Shown: one piece after another, positions 14,061 to 21,883 of the stretch
Layout of the letters: every line of letters starts with the position of its first letter
Numbering within the stretch: the first letter of the stretch is position 1
Assembly: GCA_035518635.1 (NCBI GenBank)
Contig: DATIXI010000033.1
Location: forward strand, 1 to 37,141
Origin: AC-32 sp035518635
Lineage (GTDB): Bacteria; Actinomycetota; Thermoleophilia; Gaiellales; Gaiellaceae
Direction of reading: 5' to 3'
DNA length: 37,141 bases
Made by a program: the position numbers and the translations under genes
The notes under the pieces: model-generated
What the model was told of the DNA's origin: nothing
Database searches by the model: none
The model's input: only the letters and a program-made list of their open reading frames with translations

Positions 14061-15368
14061 GTGCGACGCGGGCTCGTGCTCCTCCTCGTCGGCGGGATCG
14101 CCGTGGCCGCCATTGCCGGTTACGTCGTCTACCGGCAGAGGCAACCCCACACCGTCGTCGGCTCGTCGACCGTCGAGTTCGAGCCGAACCTGAGGCCTGG
14201 AGCGAGACCGCGCCCCGAGCCGGTCCGGCAGAGGCTCCCCTGGCCGACCTACGGCGTCGACGTCGAGCGGACGCACTTCGGCGCGGACGTCAGGCTTCGC
14301 CCGCCGTTCCGGCGCCTGTGGAGCGTCTTCGCCGACTCCAGCTTCATCGAGTTCCCGCCGGTGATCGGGTACGGGCGGCTCTACCTCGGAACGAATCACG
14401 GTCGCGTCCTCTCGATCGACGCCTCGAGCGGCCGGGTCGCCTGGAGCCGGGAGTACGGCCGCTGCATCGCCGCCTCCCCCGCGATCGGGGACGGCGTCGT
14501 CTACGTGGCACTGATGGGCCCCGCGCCGTGCGTCCATCCGGACCGGCGTGGGTCCGGGCTGCTCGTCGCACTCGATGCGAGAACCGGGAAGGAGCTCTGG
14601 CGATTCCGTGCCGGGGTGATCGAGTCCTCGCCGCTCCTGGTCGGACGGCTCGTCTACTTCGGCTCCTGGGACCGGCGGATCTACGCCGTGGACGTCCGCA
14701 CCCACCGGCCGCGCTGGACATTCACGACCGGGGACGAGGTGAAGGGAGGCCTCGCCTTCGCCCGAGGCACCGTCTACGCCGGCTCGTACGACGGGCACGT
14801 CTACGCGTTCGATGCGTACACGGGGAAGATCCGCTGGTCGGCCTCGGCCGAGCAAGGGCTCCTGGGGCGCGGCCGCTTCTATGCCACGCCCACGGTCGCA
14901 TACGGGCGCGTCTACGTGGGAGCGACCGACGGCGTCGTCTACGCGTTCGGCGCCCGCAGTGGACGGCTCCTGTGGGCACGGCGGACCGGGAGCTACGTCT
15001 ACGCGGCGGCGGCGGTCTGGCACGGGCGCGTCTACGTCGGATCCTACGACCATCGCTTCTATGCGCTCGACGCCGCCACCGGACAGGTGCGGTGGAGCTT
15101 CGACGCCGGCCACGCAATCTCCGGCGCCCCCACGGTGCTCGACGGCCTCGTCTACTTCTCGACGTGCGGATCCTGCTCCTCGTACGGAAGCGCGAGCGCC
15201 CGCCGCACCTTCGCACTCGACGCCGTTACTGGCCGGCTCCGTTGGACGTTCCCCGACGGCGAGTACAGCCCGCTCGTGGCCGACTCGAGCCGCGCCTACC
15301 TGACCGGCCTGACCAACGTCTACGCGCTGGCACCGGTCGGCAGGCGGGCGGCGCGCCCTCCTAGTTAG
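14061..15368 (+). CDS. membrane-anchored PQQ-type beta-propeller protein
   Basis: A 435-residue protein with an N-terminal anchor (about 4-24, Arg-Arg before a hydrophobic stretch), a proline-rich linker, and then a beta-propeller of PQQ/outer-membrane-BamB-like repeats. The repeats are seen as LYLGTNHGRVLSIDASSGRVAW, VYFGSWDRRIYAVD, VYAGSYDGHVYAFDAYTGKIRW, VYVGATDGVVYAF and VYVGSYDHRFYALDAATGQVRW (one blade each). The catalytic residues of quinoprotein dehydrogenases are not evident, so it is probably a structural or binding domain outside the membrane. The last residues contain a CGSCSS pair that could form a disulfide. Its stop overlaps the convergent M23-like gene by 8 nt. Confidence 0.85.
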   Translation: MRRGLVLLLVGGIAVAAIAGYVVYRQRQPHTVVGSSTVEFEPNLRPGARPRPEPVRQRLPWPTYGVDVERTHFGADVRLRPPFRRLWSVFADSSFIEFPPVIGYGRLYLGTNHGRVLSIDASSGRVAWSREYGRCIAASPAIGDGVVYVALMGPAPCVHPDRRGSGLLVALDARTGKELWRFRAGVIESSPLLVGRLVYFGSWDRRIYAVDVRTHRPRWTFTTGDEVKGGLAFARGTVYAGSYDGHVYAFDAYTGKIRWSASAEQGLLGRGRFYATPTVAYGRVYVGATDGVVYAFGARSGRLLWARRTGSYVYAAAAVWHGRVYVGSYDHRFYALDAATGQVRWSFDAGHAISGAPTVLDGLVYFSTCGSCSSYGSASARRTFALDAVTGRLRWTFPDGEYSPLVADSSRAYLTGLTNVYALAPVGRRAARPPS

Positions 15369-16390
15369 CCACGGTGAACGGGAAGATCGCGAGCCCGAGG
15401 TTGCCGCGCACATCGGTGGCTGTCACCTCGAGCCGGTAGCTGCCGTTCGCCAGGGTCGACGACCGCCAGTTATGCGCGAGGTAAAAAGCAGTAGTAGCCG
15501 GGCTGGCCCGGGTGGTTCATGCGCGTGCCCTCGGCGTAGACGCTGTCGAACCCGGAGGTGGGCAGCACGCCGAGCCGGAAGTCGTAGGCGGTGTGCCAGC
15601 CGATGGCCACCCTGCCGCCCCTCGTGATGCGCCAGCGGAGAAGACTCGGGGTGACCGGCCACGGTGCGGGTGTGACGCCTGCGGCGACGTCCGCAGCATC
15701 CGCGACGAGGTTGACGGTTCCCTTCACCGCGGTGGGCTCGACGCGGCGGTCGTGGCTGCGGAACGTGAGCTTCAGAACCTGCGGAGCCGTGGAGTCCGAG
15801 AACGGCCCGATCCCGCCTACCCGGAGCGGGTTGACGTACCGGCCGAACTGCCGCTCGGAGAGGTGAACGTGGTTGAAGCCTGCTCGAACCCGGCCGAGCA
15901 GCGTGTGCCGCAACACGAGCCGGTGGCTCTTGACTGCCGGGACGATGTGCCAGTACTCGAAGGTGGTAGTGCCGGAGCGCACGTAGACCGTCGAGTAGTG
16001 GACCCAGGTCTTGCCGGCCTCGATCGCGAAGACCGGCGTCCCAGGCAGGGCCGAGATGTCGATCCCGAAGTGGAACGTGCGCGAGCCGAGATTCCCCGCG
16101 ATGCGCGGGTCGTCCAGGTAGGCCCGAACCGGGTGCGGCTGCCCGAACGGCTTCAGCGGCCAGCCGTACGACCAGCGCGCGAGCGGGGCCTTCGCCGGGA
16201 GCGAGGTCTCCTGCGAGGGGAGAACGAACGGGCCGGGGTCGCCGCCGTTCGGCACCCAGGGCCACGCGGCCGCGACTGTCGCGTGCGCGGCCGCGACGGG
16301 CGGCTGGGACGAGGAGACCTGCGCGCCGATCCCACAGAGGGCTGCGACCAGCATGGAGGCCGCTGCGGCGATGATCCTGAGCGGTTTCAT
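15361..16390 (-). pseudogene. secreted M23-like peptidase, 1-nt frameshift near the 3' end
   Basis: The intact part is 306 residues. It has a signal peptide (about 1-23), an M23/LytM-type domain with H107-FGID111, H148 and H174-V-H176 (zinc ligand pattern), and an Ig-like tail. After Tyr-Tyr-Cys-Phe the frame hits a stop at 15470. Removing one base from the A5 run at 15483-15487 (T5 on the coding strand) restores a frame that reads HNWRSSTLANGSYRLEV and ends Phe-Thr-Val-Ala-Asn with TAG at 15361. That completes the Ig-like domain and meets the neighbouring gene tail to tail. A sequencing indel is the simplest explanation; a real mutation is possible. Strong ribosome site AAAGGAGG before the ATG. 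A cell-wall role is inferred. Confidence 0.8.
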
Positions 16391-16417
16391 CGTCTCGCCT
16401 CCTTTCGTCTAGTCGCT

Positions 16418-16474
16418 GTATAGTCATAGTCTACTAGACAGATCTAGTATAGTCAAGCATAAACTTCGTATAGC
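16418..16474. promoter_or_regulatory. repeat-rich operator region between M23-like gene and XRE regulator
   Basis: An AT-rich island in GC-rich DNA. GTATAG occurs three times in the same direction (16418, 16447 and 16468; the first two extend to GTATAGTC). TCTAGT/TCTACT-type words and the palindrome GTCTACTAGAC lie between them. Placed between a promoter for the M23-like gene and the start of an XRE regulator, they are good candidates for the regulator's own binding sites. That is inference from position. Confidence 0.5.
16428..16456 (-). promoter_or_regulatory. promoter of the M23-like gene
   Basis: On the minus strand TTGACT (16451-16456) and TAGACT (16428-16433) are separated by 17 nt, a good sigma-70-type pair, 38 nt before the ATG and ahead of the AAAGGAGG ribosome site. 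It is the best -35/-10 pair in the window. The 11-bp palindrome GTCTACTAGAC (16429-16439) covers the -10, so a repressor could act here. Confidence 0.55.
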
Positions 16475-16514
16475 TAACCCGTGTTTAGCCGCAAGATGTA
16501 TGCTTGGAAGCCAC

Positions 16515-16874
16515 ATGTCCGACGAGAAGCAGCGCCTCGGCGAGCGGATCCGGGCGGCCCGCACGGCCAAGGGCTGGAAGCAGAAGCACCTGGCGGCCCG
16601 GGTCGACGTCGAGCCGATCACCGTCTCGCGCTGGGAGCGCGGCGCGACCTCGCCCGATCTCCACGTGATCAACCTCGTCGCCGACGCGACGGGGAAACCG
16701 CTCAGCTATTTCGTCGGAGGCGACGAGGAGCGGGCAGCGGCGCCGGCGAGCTCGACCGCGCTGGACGACGCCGTGAAGCGGATCGAGGCCGCCGCGCTGC
16801 AGATCGCGAACGAGGCCGACCGCATCGCCGGTCTGCTCGAGGAGCTACGCGCGGGCCGGGACCGGCCGCGCTGA
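16515..16874 (+). CDS. XRE-family transcriptional regulator
   Basis: A 119-residue protein with a Cro/CI-type helix-turn-helix at about 10-62: LGERIRAARTAKGWKQKHLAARVDVEPITVSRWERG, then SPDLHVINLVADATGKPLSYFVGG. The C-terminal 45 residues are Ala/Glu-rich and helical (ALDDAVKRIEAAALQIANEADRIAGLLEEL), probably a dimerising coiled coil. No ligand domain is seen. An in-frame ATG at 16500 would add five residues; 16515 was preferred because GGAAG precedes it. It is divergent from the M23-like gene across the repeat-rich region and convergent with the kinase gene, which it overlaps by 30 nt. Its targets are unknown. Confidence 0.9.
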   Translation: MSDEKQRLGERIRAARTAKGWKQKHLAARVDVEPITVSRWERGATSPDLHVINLVADATGKPLSYFVGGDEERAAAPASSTALDDAVKRIEAAALQIANEADRIAGLLEELRAGRDRPR

Positions 16875-17705
16875 GATCCGCAGCATGAGCGCATAGGCGG
16901 CGGCCGTCGGGGGCCGGTCGGCCGGCGACTTGGCGAGCGCCTGCAGCACTGCGAACGACAGCGTCTTCGGGAGGTCGCTCCGGCCCTCGCACGGGTCGGC
17001 CGGCTCGTCCTGGATGCTCGCGAGTGCCGCCTCGGCGATGCCCATTTCTCCGAACGGCGGGCGCCCCGCGATGCATTCGTAGGTGACGCACCCGAGGGCG
17101 TAGATGTCCGACGCGGGCCCCGCCGTGTTCCCGCTGATCACTTCCGGCGCCAGGTAGTCGAGGGTGCCGACGACACGGCCGGGCTGCGTCAGGACGGTGG
17201 CGGCCAGCCCTCTGGCGAGGCCGAAGTCGGTCAGATAGGAGATCCCGGACTCGTCGATCATGATGTTGGCCGGCTTCACGTCGCGGTGAACGAGGCCCTC
17301 GCGATGCAGTGTGTCGAGCGCCGTCGCGACCTCCGAGATCGTCCTCAGCATGGGGGAGAGAGCGAGGGGGCCCTCGGCCTCGAGAACGTCGGCGAGGGTC
17401 CGGCCGACGATGAAGCGCGCCGCGATGTAGGGGCGTCCGTCGACCTCCCCGGCGTCCACGACCGGGACGAGGTGCCGGTGCGAAAGGCCGGCGGCGATCC
17501 GGCCCTCGCGGGCGAACCGCTGCCGATACGTGTCGTCGTTCGAGAGCTCGTCGCGCAGCACCTTGAGGGCGACCACATCTCCGTCCGGCTCGCGCACCGC
17601 CTTGAAGACGACTCCCATTCCGCCTCTCCCGAGAAGCCGCTCGAGCCGGTACGGTCCCAGACGGCCGCCCTCCTCGAGCTCGGCGGCGGCCTCTGCGCCG
17701 GACAT
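16845..17705 (-). CDS. soluble Ser/Thr protein kinase (PknB-like kinase domain only)
   Basis: A 286-residue protein that is essentially one Hanks-type kinase domain: glycine loop GRGGMGVVF (26-34), catalytic-pair lysine K48 in VALK, H140-R-D142-VKPAN catalytic loop, D160-FGLA, and LAPEV. The C-lobe ends at about 275 and no membrane helix or sensor follows, so it is cytosolic, unlike its divergent neighbour. All catalytic residues are present. It starts 47 nt from the divergent kinase, suggesting shared control or cross-phosphorylation (inference). The upstream TATGCT fits a leaderless start at this ATG. Confidence 0.92.
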   Translation of the reverse strand: MSGAEAAAELEEGGRLGPYRLERLLGRGGMGVVFKAVREPDGDVVALKVLRDELSNDDTYRQRFAREGRIAAGLSHRHLVPVVDAGEVDGRPYIAARFIVGRTLADVLEAEGPLALSPMLRTISEVATALDTLHREGLVHRDVKPANIMIDESGISYLTDFGLARGLAATVLTQPGRVVGTLDYLAPEVISGNTAGPASDIYALGCVTYECIAGRPPFGEMGIAEAALASIQDEPADPCEGRSDLPKTLSFAVLQALAKSPADRPPTAAAYALMLRISARPVPARA

Positions 17706-17711
17706 TTGGCG

Positions 17712-17717
17712 AGCATA
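17712..17717 (-). promoter_or_regulatory. -10 hexamer of a predicted leaderless promoter
   Basis: TATGCT on the minus strand is 6 nt (CGCCAA) before the ATG of the soluble kinase. No Shine-Dalgarno is present. Confidence 0.5.
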
Positions 17718-17752
17718 GAGCCGATTGCCGCGATGTGCTAGAAGTGGCCCAA

Positions 17753-19252
17753 ATGCCGTCCGAACCGCGGATCGGGACGGTGTTCGCCGGGTACCGGATC
17801 GAGGGCATCTGCGGCCGCGGCGGCATGAGCGTCGTCTACCGCGCCGAGAACCTCCGGCTTGGCAACGCCGTCGCTCTCAAGCTGCTGGCAGCCGAGCTGG
17901 CAGAGGACGAGGGCTTCCGCGAGCGGTTCGTCCGCGAGTCGCGGACCGCCGCCTCGCTCCTCCACCCGCACATCATCCCGATCTACGACGCGGGCGACGC
18001 CGAGGGGATCCTGTACATCGCGATGCGGTACGTCGACGGGCCGGACCTCAAGGCGCTGGCCCGTGAGGGCGCTCTGACTCCCGAGCGCGTCCTACGCATC
18101 GGCGCGCAGGTGGCGAGCGCGCTGGACGCGGCCCACGAGCGCGGCCTGATCCACCGGGACGTGAAGCCGGCCAACGTCCTCCTCGAGGCCGGGCCCGGGG
18201 GGGAGGACCATGCGTATCTCGCCGACTTCGGCCTGACGAAGAACGTGGACTCCCACAGCGGCATCACCGGCACCGGGCAGTTCGTCGGGACGATCGACTA
18301 CATGGCCCCCGAGCAGATCGAAGGGCGCGAGGTCGACTCCCGGGTCGACGTGTACGCGCTCGGCTGCGTGCTCTTCGAGTGCCTCGCAGGCGTGCCTCCG
18401 TACCCCCGGGAGTCCGAGGTCGCCGTTCTGTGGGCCCACATGCGCGATGAGCCGCCGGCGGTGAGCGCGGTGCGCCCGGAGCTGCCGCCGGCGACCGACG
18501 ATGCACTCGCCTGGGCGCTGTCCAAGGACCCGGCCGACCGACCCGGGACCTGCGGCGAGCTGATCGACGCGCTTCGCGGCGCGCTGGGCGTGTCCTCGCA
18601 GGCCGGCGCGGCGACGGTCCGGGTTGGGGCGAAGCCGAAGGGCCGGGCGGCGTGGGGGCGCGGCCACGCGATCGCAGCCGGCCTCATTGGCCTCGCGGTC
18701 GGTGCAGGGATCGCGTCGGCCCTGCTCGTCCCCGGGCGGGGAACGACGACGAAGGTCGTGACCACCGTGAGTATCCAGACGAGCTTCCTCAAGCCCCTGA
18801 TCCCTGAGCCGGTGCGGCGAACGTGTCAGCGGGCGCCGAAGCTCTCGCCAGACTTCTTCGAGACGTTCGCCTGCCGGCCGGGCCACGGGGTCGCGACCGC
18901 CCAGTACAACCTCGTCCGTGGCGGCACGCTGATGACGCAGGACTTCCTGAAGCGGCTCCGCCTCGAGGGCATCCCTCTGGCCAACGGGAAGTTCACGACC
19001 GGTGGCGACTGCAGCATCGGCGAGAACGCGGTGCAGTACTGGGTCCGCAGGAACAAGAGGGGCGGGCACGACCAGGCGACCTCGACGACGCCGTTCTCCG
19101 ACATCAGGGGCATCGTCTTCTGCCATCACGACCAGCACCGCAGCTGGATCGAGTGGACCGACAACCGCCTCAACGTCTACACGGTCGCCTCGGGGTCCGA
19201 CCCCACACAGCTCTACCAGTGGTGGGCCACGCGGGCGGGCCCGCTGAGCTAG
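17753..19252 (+). CDS. transmembrane Ser/Thr protein kinase
   Basis: A 499-residue receptor-type kinase. The kinase domain spans about 14-275: GRGGMSVVY (21-29), K43, H134-R-D136-VKPAN, D158-FGLT, MAPEQ. A juxtamembrane segment follows, then one membrane helix (about 306-327). The extracellular part (about 328-499) has no PASTA repeats. It contains four cysteines (in RTCQRAP, FACRPG, GGDCSIG, IVFCHHD), perhaps two disulfides, and a Trp-rich end, and I recognise no family for it. The start is ATG 17753, with a GTG at 17735 possible. Its stop overlaps the convergent nrtR stop on a shared CTAG. Confidence 0.92.
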   Translation: MPSEPRIGTVFAGYRIEGICGRGGMSVVYRAENLRLGNAVALKLLAAELAEDEGFRERFVRESRTAASLLHPHIIPIYDAGDAEGILYIAMRYVDGPDLKALAREGALTPERVLRIGAQVASALDAAHERGLIHRDVKPANVLLEAGPGGEDHAYLADFGLTKNVDSHSGITGTGQFVGTIDYMAPEQIEGREVDSRVDVYALGCVLFECLAGVPPYPRESEVAVLWAHMRDEPPAVSAVRPELPPATDDALAWALSKDPADRPGTCGELIDALRGALGVSSQAGAATVRVGAKPKGRAAWGRGHAIAAGLIGLAVGAGIASALLVPGRGTTTKVVTTVSIQTSFLKPLIPEPVRRTCQRAPKLSPDFFETFACRPGHGVATAQYNLVRGGTLMTQDFLKRLRLEGIPLANGKFTTGGDCSIGENAVQYWVRRNKRGGHDQATSTTPFSDIRGIVFCHHDQHRSWIEWTDNRLNVYTVASGSDPTQLYQWWATRAGPLS

Positions 19253-19950
19253 GTGGGCGGGCGGAGGACCGCGAACTGGTCGGTGATCTCGAGTCGGTGG
19301 GAGCGGAAGCGGTAGAGGGCTGCGGGGCGGCCGCCGGCGCGTCCTGACTCACGGCGCTCGCCGGTCGGCTCGAGCACGCCGCGCCGCAGGAGCACGCGCT
19401 GGAGGTTCGTCGCCGAGACCTCGTGCCCGAGCGCGGCGACGTAGAGCTCGCGCAGCTCGGAGAGCGTGAACACGGACGGCGCGAGCGCGAAGCCGGCGTT
19501 CGTGTAGGAGAGCTTGGCCCGGAGCCGCTCGCGGCCGGCCAGCGTGATCGCGCGGTGATCGAACGCGAGCTCGGGCGGCCGCGAGACCGGGTGCCAGCTC
19601 GTGTCCTCCGGCACGGCCGGGTCGAGGTCGCCAGGGACGAGCCCGAGGTAGGCGGTGGCGAGCTCCCAGCCGAGCGGGCTGCGCCCCGGGTCGCTCAGCG
19701 TCTCGAGCTGCTCGAGGTGGGAGAGCTCGCGCACGTCGACCTTGACCGCGAGGTGGCGTCTGATCGACTCCTCGAGCGTCTCGCCGGGCTCGAGCACGCC
19801 GCCCGGGAGGGACCACGCGCCGAGGAACGGCTCGCGCGCCCGCTGCCAGAGGAGCACCTGGAGGACCCCGTCGCGGACCTGGAGCACGACGGCCAGCGTG
19901 ACCTGGGCGGGCCGCTCGGTGGTAGACTCTCGCAGAGGTTTTCGCCCCAC
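19249..19950 (-). CDS. nrtR: NrtR-type transcriptional regulator of NAD metabolism
   Basis: A 233-residue two-domain protein: a Nudix fold (about 15-145) and a C-terminal winged-helix domain (about 160-225, with LRELYVAALGHEVSATNLQRVLLRRGVLEP and GRPAALYRF). The Nudix box is degenerate: after GGVLEPGETLEES the REUXEE core is RRHLAV, so the catalytic glutamates are missing. This is the NrtR pattern, where ADP-ribose is sensed and not cleaved. It is divergent from a nicotinamidase, 41 nt away, which is the classical NrtR target. GTG 19950 was chosen because the Nudix domain begins soon after and a TAGGTT hexamer lies 7 nt upstream. Confidence 0.85.
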   Translation of the reverse strand: MGRKPLRESTTERPAQVTLAVVLQVRDGVLQVLLWQRAREPFLGAWSLPGGVLEPGETLEESIRRHLAVKVDVRELSHLEQLETLSDPGRSPLGWELATAYLGLVPGDLDPAVPEDTSWHPVSRPPELAFDHRAITLAGRERLRAKLSYTNAGFALAPSVFTLSELRELYVAALGHEVSATNLQRVLLRRGVLEPTGERRESGRAGGRPAALYRFRSHRLEITDQFAVLRPPT

Positions 19951-19962
19951 AGTCGTAAACCT
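19936..19962. promoter_or_regulatory. candidate NrtR operator
   Basis: AGGTTT (19936-19941) and AAACCT (19957-19962) form an inverted repeat with 15 nt between, enclosed by a further pair GGTAG (19921) and CTACC (19961). It covers the nrtR start and its putative -10 and lies 30 nt before pncA, where an autoregulated, shared operator would be expected. The exact motif differs from published NrtR sites I remember, so this is a hypothesis. Confidence 0.4.
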
Positions 19963-19963
19963 A
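19958..19963 (-). promoter_or_regulatory. -10 hexamer of nrtR, predicted leaderless
   Basis: TAGGTT on the minus strand ends 7 nt before the GTG at 19950. No ribosome site is visible, whereas the divergent pncA has a clear one. Confidence 0.42.
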
Positions 19964-19991
19964 CCGGAAAGCGAACAGGAGGCACGAGGAA

Positions 19992-20540
19992 ATGCGCGCA
20001 CTGATCATCGTCGACATGCTCAACGACTTCGTCGACGGAAAGCTCGCGAACCCGAAGGCACAGGCGATCATCGAGCCGCTGCAGCGGCTGCTCGCACAGG
20101 CGCGCGAGGAGGGATGGGTCGTCGTCTTCTCGAACGATGCGCACGAGCCGGGCGACCCCGAGCTCCGTGTCTGGGGCGAGCACGCGATGGCGGGCACGCC
20201 CGAGGCGGACGTCATCCCGCAGCTCGAGCCGCAGGACGGCGAGATCATCTCGCCCAAGCACCACTACGGCGCGTTCGACCAGACCGGACTCGACGAGCAG
20301 CTCAAGGAGAAGGGCGTGGACGAGGTCGTGATCACGGGCCAGCACACGCACATCTGCGTCCGGCACTCGTCCTACGGCGCGCTGACCCGCGGCTACAAGA
20401 TCATCATCCCGCGCGACGCGGTCTGCGGGTTCGAGGGCGTGGACGAGGACGAGGCGCTCGAGTACCTGCACATGGCGTACGGCGCGACGATCACGTCGGT
20501 CGACGAGCTCGCGCGCACCCCGGCCGCCGCGACGACCTAG
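19992..20540 (+). CDS. pncA: nicotinamidase (isochorismatase-fold cysteine hydrolase)
   Basis: A 182-residue cysteine hydrolase that should convert nicotinamide to nicotinate for NAD salvage. The catalytic triad is D8 (IIVDMLNDF), K89 (ISPKHHYGAF) and C122 (THICVRHSS). NDAH (48-51) and H64 fit the metal site near the active centre. The AGGAGG ribosome site lies 9-14 nt before the ATG. The position divergent to nrtR supports nicotinamidase over other isochorismatase-fold amidases, though the family alone would allow a different amide. Confidence 0.85.
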   Translation: MRALIIVDMLNDFVDGKLANPKAQAIIEPLQRLLAQAREEGWVVVFSNDAHEPGDPELRVWGEHAMAGTPEADVIPQLEPQDGEIISPKHHYGAFDQTGLDEQLKEKGVDEVVITGQHTHICVRHSSYGALTRGYKIIIPRDAVCGFEGVDEDEALEYLHMAYGATITSVDELARTPAAATT

Positions 20541-20556
20541 GTAGGCCCGCTGAGTG

Positions 20557-20805
20557 CTATCCGCCGGCGACGGCGGCGACCAGCCTGACCTCGTCGCCGT
20601 CGCCGAGCGGGCCGTCGAGCGCGTCGACCTGCGTCCGGTTGACGTAGACGTTCACGAGCGGCCGCAGGACGCCCCGCTCGTCGAAGATCAGATCCGCGAT
20701 CGGAAGCGCGCGCAGGGCATCCTCCACAGTGGCCGCGTCGAGCTCGAACCGCCCCTGACCGCCCGCCTCGGTGGCGAGCAGCGAAGGGAGGACCACTACC
20801 GCCAT
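20557..20805 (-). CDS. MoaD/ThiS-like ubiquitin-fold protein
   Basis: An 82-residue protein with a ubiquitin-like pattern: a hydrophobic first strand (MAVVVLPSLL), a helix (ATVEDALRALPIADLIF), LRPLVNVYVNRTQVDALDG, GDEVRLVAAVAGG, and the diagnostic C-terminal Gly-Gly. Such proteins carry sulfur as a C-terminal thiocarboxylate in molybdopterin, thiamine or other sulfur-transfer reactions. It is coupled by a 10-nt overlap to the BNR-propeller gene and not to moaE or thi genes, so its role is probably not ordinary molybdopterin synthesis. Confidence 0.88.
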   Translation of the reverse strand: MAVVVLPSLLATEAGGQGRFELDAATVEDALRALPIADLIFDERGVLRPLVNVYVNRTQVDALDGPLGDGDEVRLVAAVAGG

Positions 20806-21875
20806 TCGGCGGCTTCGACCGAGAGGATCTCCGGTAGGAAGCGGGCGGCCTCGACCCACGAGTCGCCACCGTCGGCGGTCGCGAACACGGAACCGCTCTG
20901 GGTGCCGAGGTACACCCCCGACGGATCGAGTCGATCGAAGGACATCCCCTCGCGCTTGACCGACTGCCAGGCGTTGTCCGGGAGCCCGTTCGTCAGAAGG
21001 TCCCAGGAGGCGCCGCCGTCTCGAGTTCGGTAGATGCCGAGCCGCCCGTCCGGGGTGACGCGGTTCTCGGCGCCCTCCTCGGGGACGACGTAGGCGGTGT
21101 CCGGATCCGCCGGGTCGAGCGCGATCGGGAAGCCGAAGCCCGACGGCAGGCCGTTGCCCTCGAGCCGCTCCCAGTTGTCGCCGCGGTCGTCGGAGCGGTA
21201 GACGCCGCAGTGGTTCTGCTGCCAGAGGCGCTCGGGCCGCGCCGGGTGTACGAGCAGCTTGTGGACGCACTGCCCGACCTCCGGGAACGGGTCGTCCGGA
21301 AAGAAGTCGGCGGCGACGCCGGAGTTCTTCGGCTCCCACGTCTCGCCGCCGTCGTCGCTGCGGAAGGCGCCTGCGGCCGAGATCGCGACGTAGAGCCGCT
21401 GCGGGTCGGACGGGTCGACCTGGATCGAGTGGCAGCACATGCCGCCCGCTCCCGGCGCCCACCGCTCGCGGGTCGAGTGCTCGACCAGCGACTGCACCGG
21501 CTCCCACGACGCGCCTCCGTCGCCGCTGCGGAAGAGCGCGCCGGGAGTACCGCCGAGCCAGAGCGTCTCCGGCTCGTCCGCGTGGCCCGGCTCGACGTGC
21601 CAGGACTTCTCCCAGGTGAGCCCGCTCTCCTCCGGGAGGCCGATTCCCTCGGCCCGCTCCCAGGTCTCCCCGAGATCGTTCGAGCGGTGGGTGGTCGCCC
21701 CGTAGACCGCGTTGTTCGTGGCGGCGTGGATCGTGCCGTCCCGGGGGTCGCGCATCGCGTGGAAGACCTCCCAGCCCGTCAGATGTGGCCCTTCGACGGA
21801 CCAGTCCTGCCGGGACTCGTCGCTCGTGAGCACGAACAGCCCCTTGCGCGTACCCACGAGGACGGCGGCACCCAT
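20796..21875 (-). CDS. BNR/sialidase-like beta-propeller protein
   Basis: A 359-residue protein built of Asp-box (BNR) repeats: SNDLGETW, SGDGGASW, SDDGGETW, SDDRGDNW, TRDGGASW and TADGGDSW, six in all, spaced as in a six- or seven-bladed propeller. It begins MGAAVLVGTRKGLFVL with no signal peptide, so it is cytosolic. The catalytic residues of sialidases (Arg triad, Tyr/Glu pair) cannot be assigned with confidence; a true exo-sialidase is doubtful. It is in one transcription unit with the MoaD-like gene. I have a general impression that this pairing recurs in actinobacteria, but I cannot check it here. Confidence 0.85.
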   Translation of the reverse strand: MGAAVLVGTRKGLFVLTSDESRQDWSVEGPHLTGWEVFHAMRDPRDGTIHAATNNAVYGATTHRSNDLGETWERAEGIGLPEESGLTWEKSWHVEPGHADEPETLWLGGTPGALFRSGDGGASWEPVQSLVEHSTRERWAPGAGGMCCHSIQVDPSDPQRLYVAISAAGAFRSDDGGETWEPKNSGVAADFFPDDPFPEVGQCVHKLLVHPARPERLWQQNHCGVYRSDDRGDNWERLEGNGLPSGFGFPIALDPADPDTAYVVPEEGAENRVTPDGRLGIYRTRDGGASWDLLTNGLPDNAWQSVKREGMSFDRLDPSGVYLGTQSGSVFATADGGDSWVEAARFLPEILSVEAAEWR

Positions 21876-21883
21876 CGAGCCAC

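Noticed and set aside
15470..15490. Programmed frameshifting in the M23-like gene
   Set aside because: The needed shift is +1 at a plain T5 run; there is no classical -1 slippery heptamer, stimulatory hairpin or in-frame stop at the slip site. An indel is simpler.
19249..19950. Calling this gene a Nudix hydrolase
   Set aside because: The REUXEE core of the Nudix box is lost (RRHLAV) and a winged-helix domain follows, so a regulator is the better reading.
20796..21875. True exo-sialidase
   Set aside because: Only Asp boxes are evident; no signal peptide and no assignable arginine triad, so only the propeller fold is supported.
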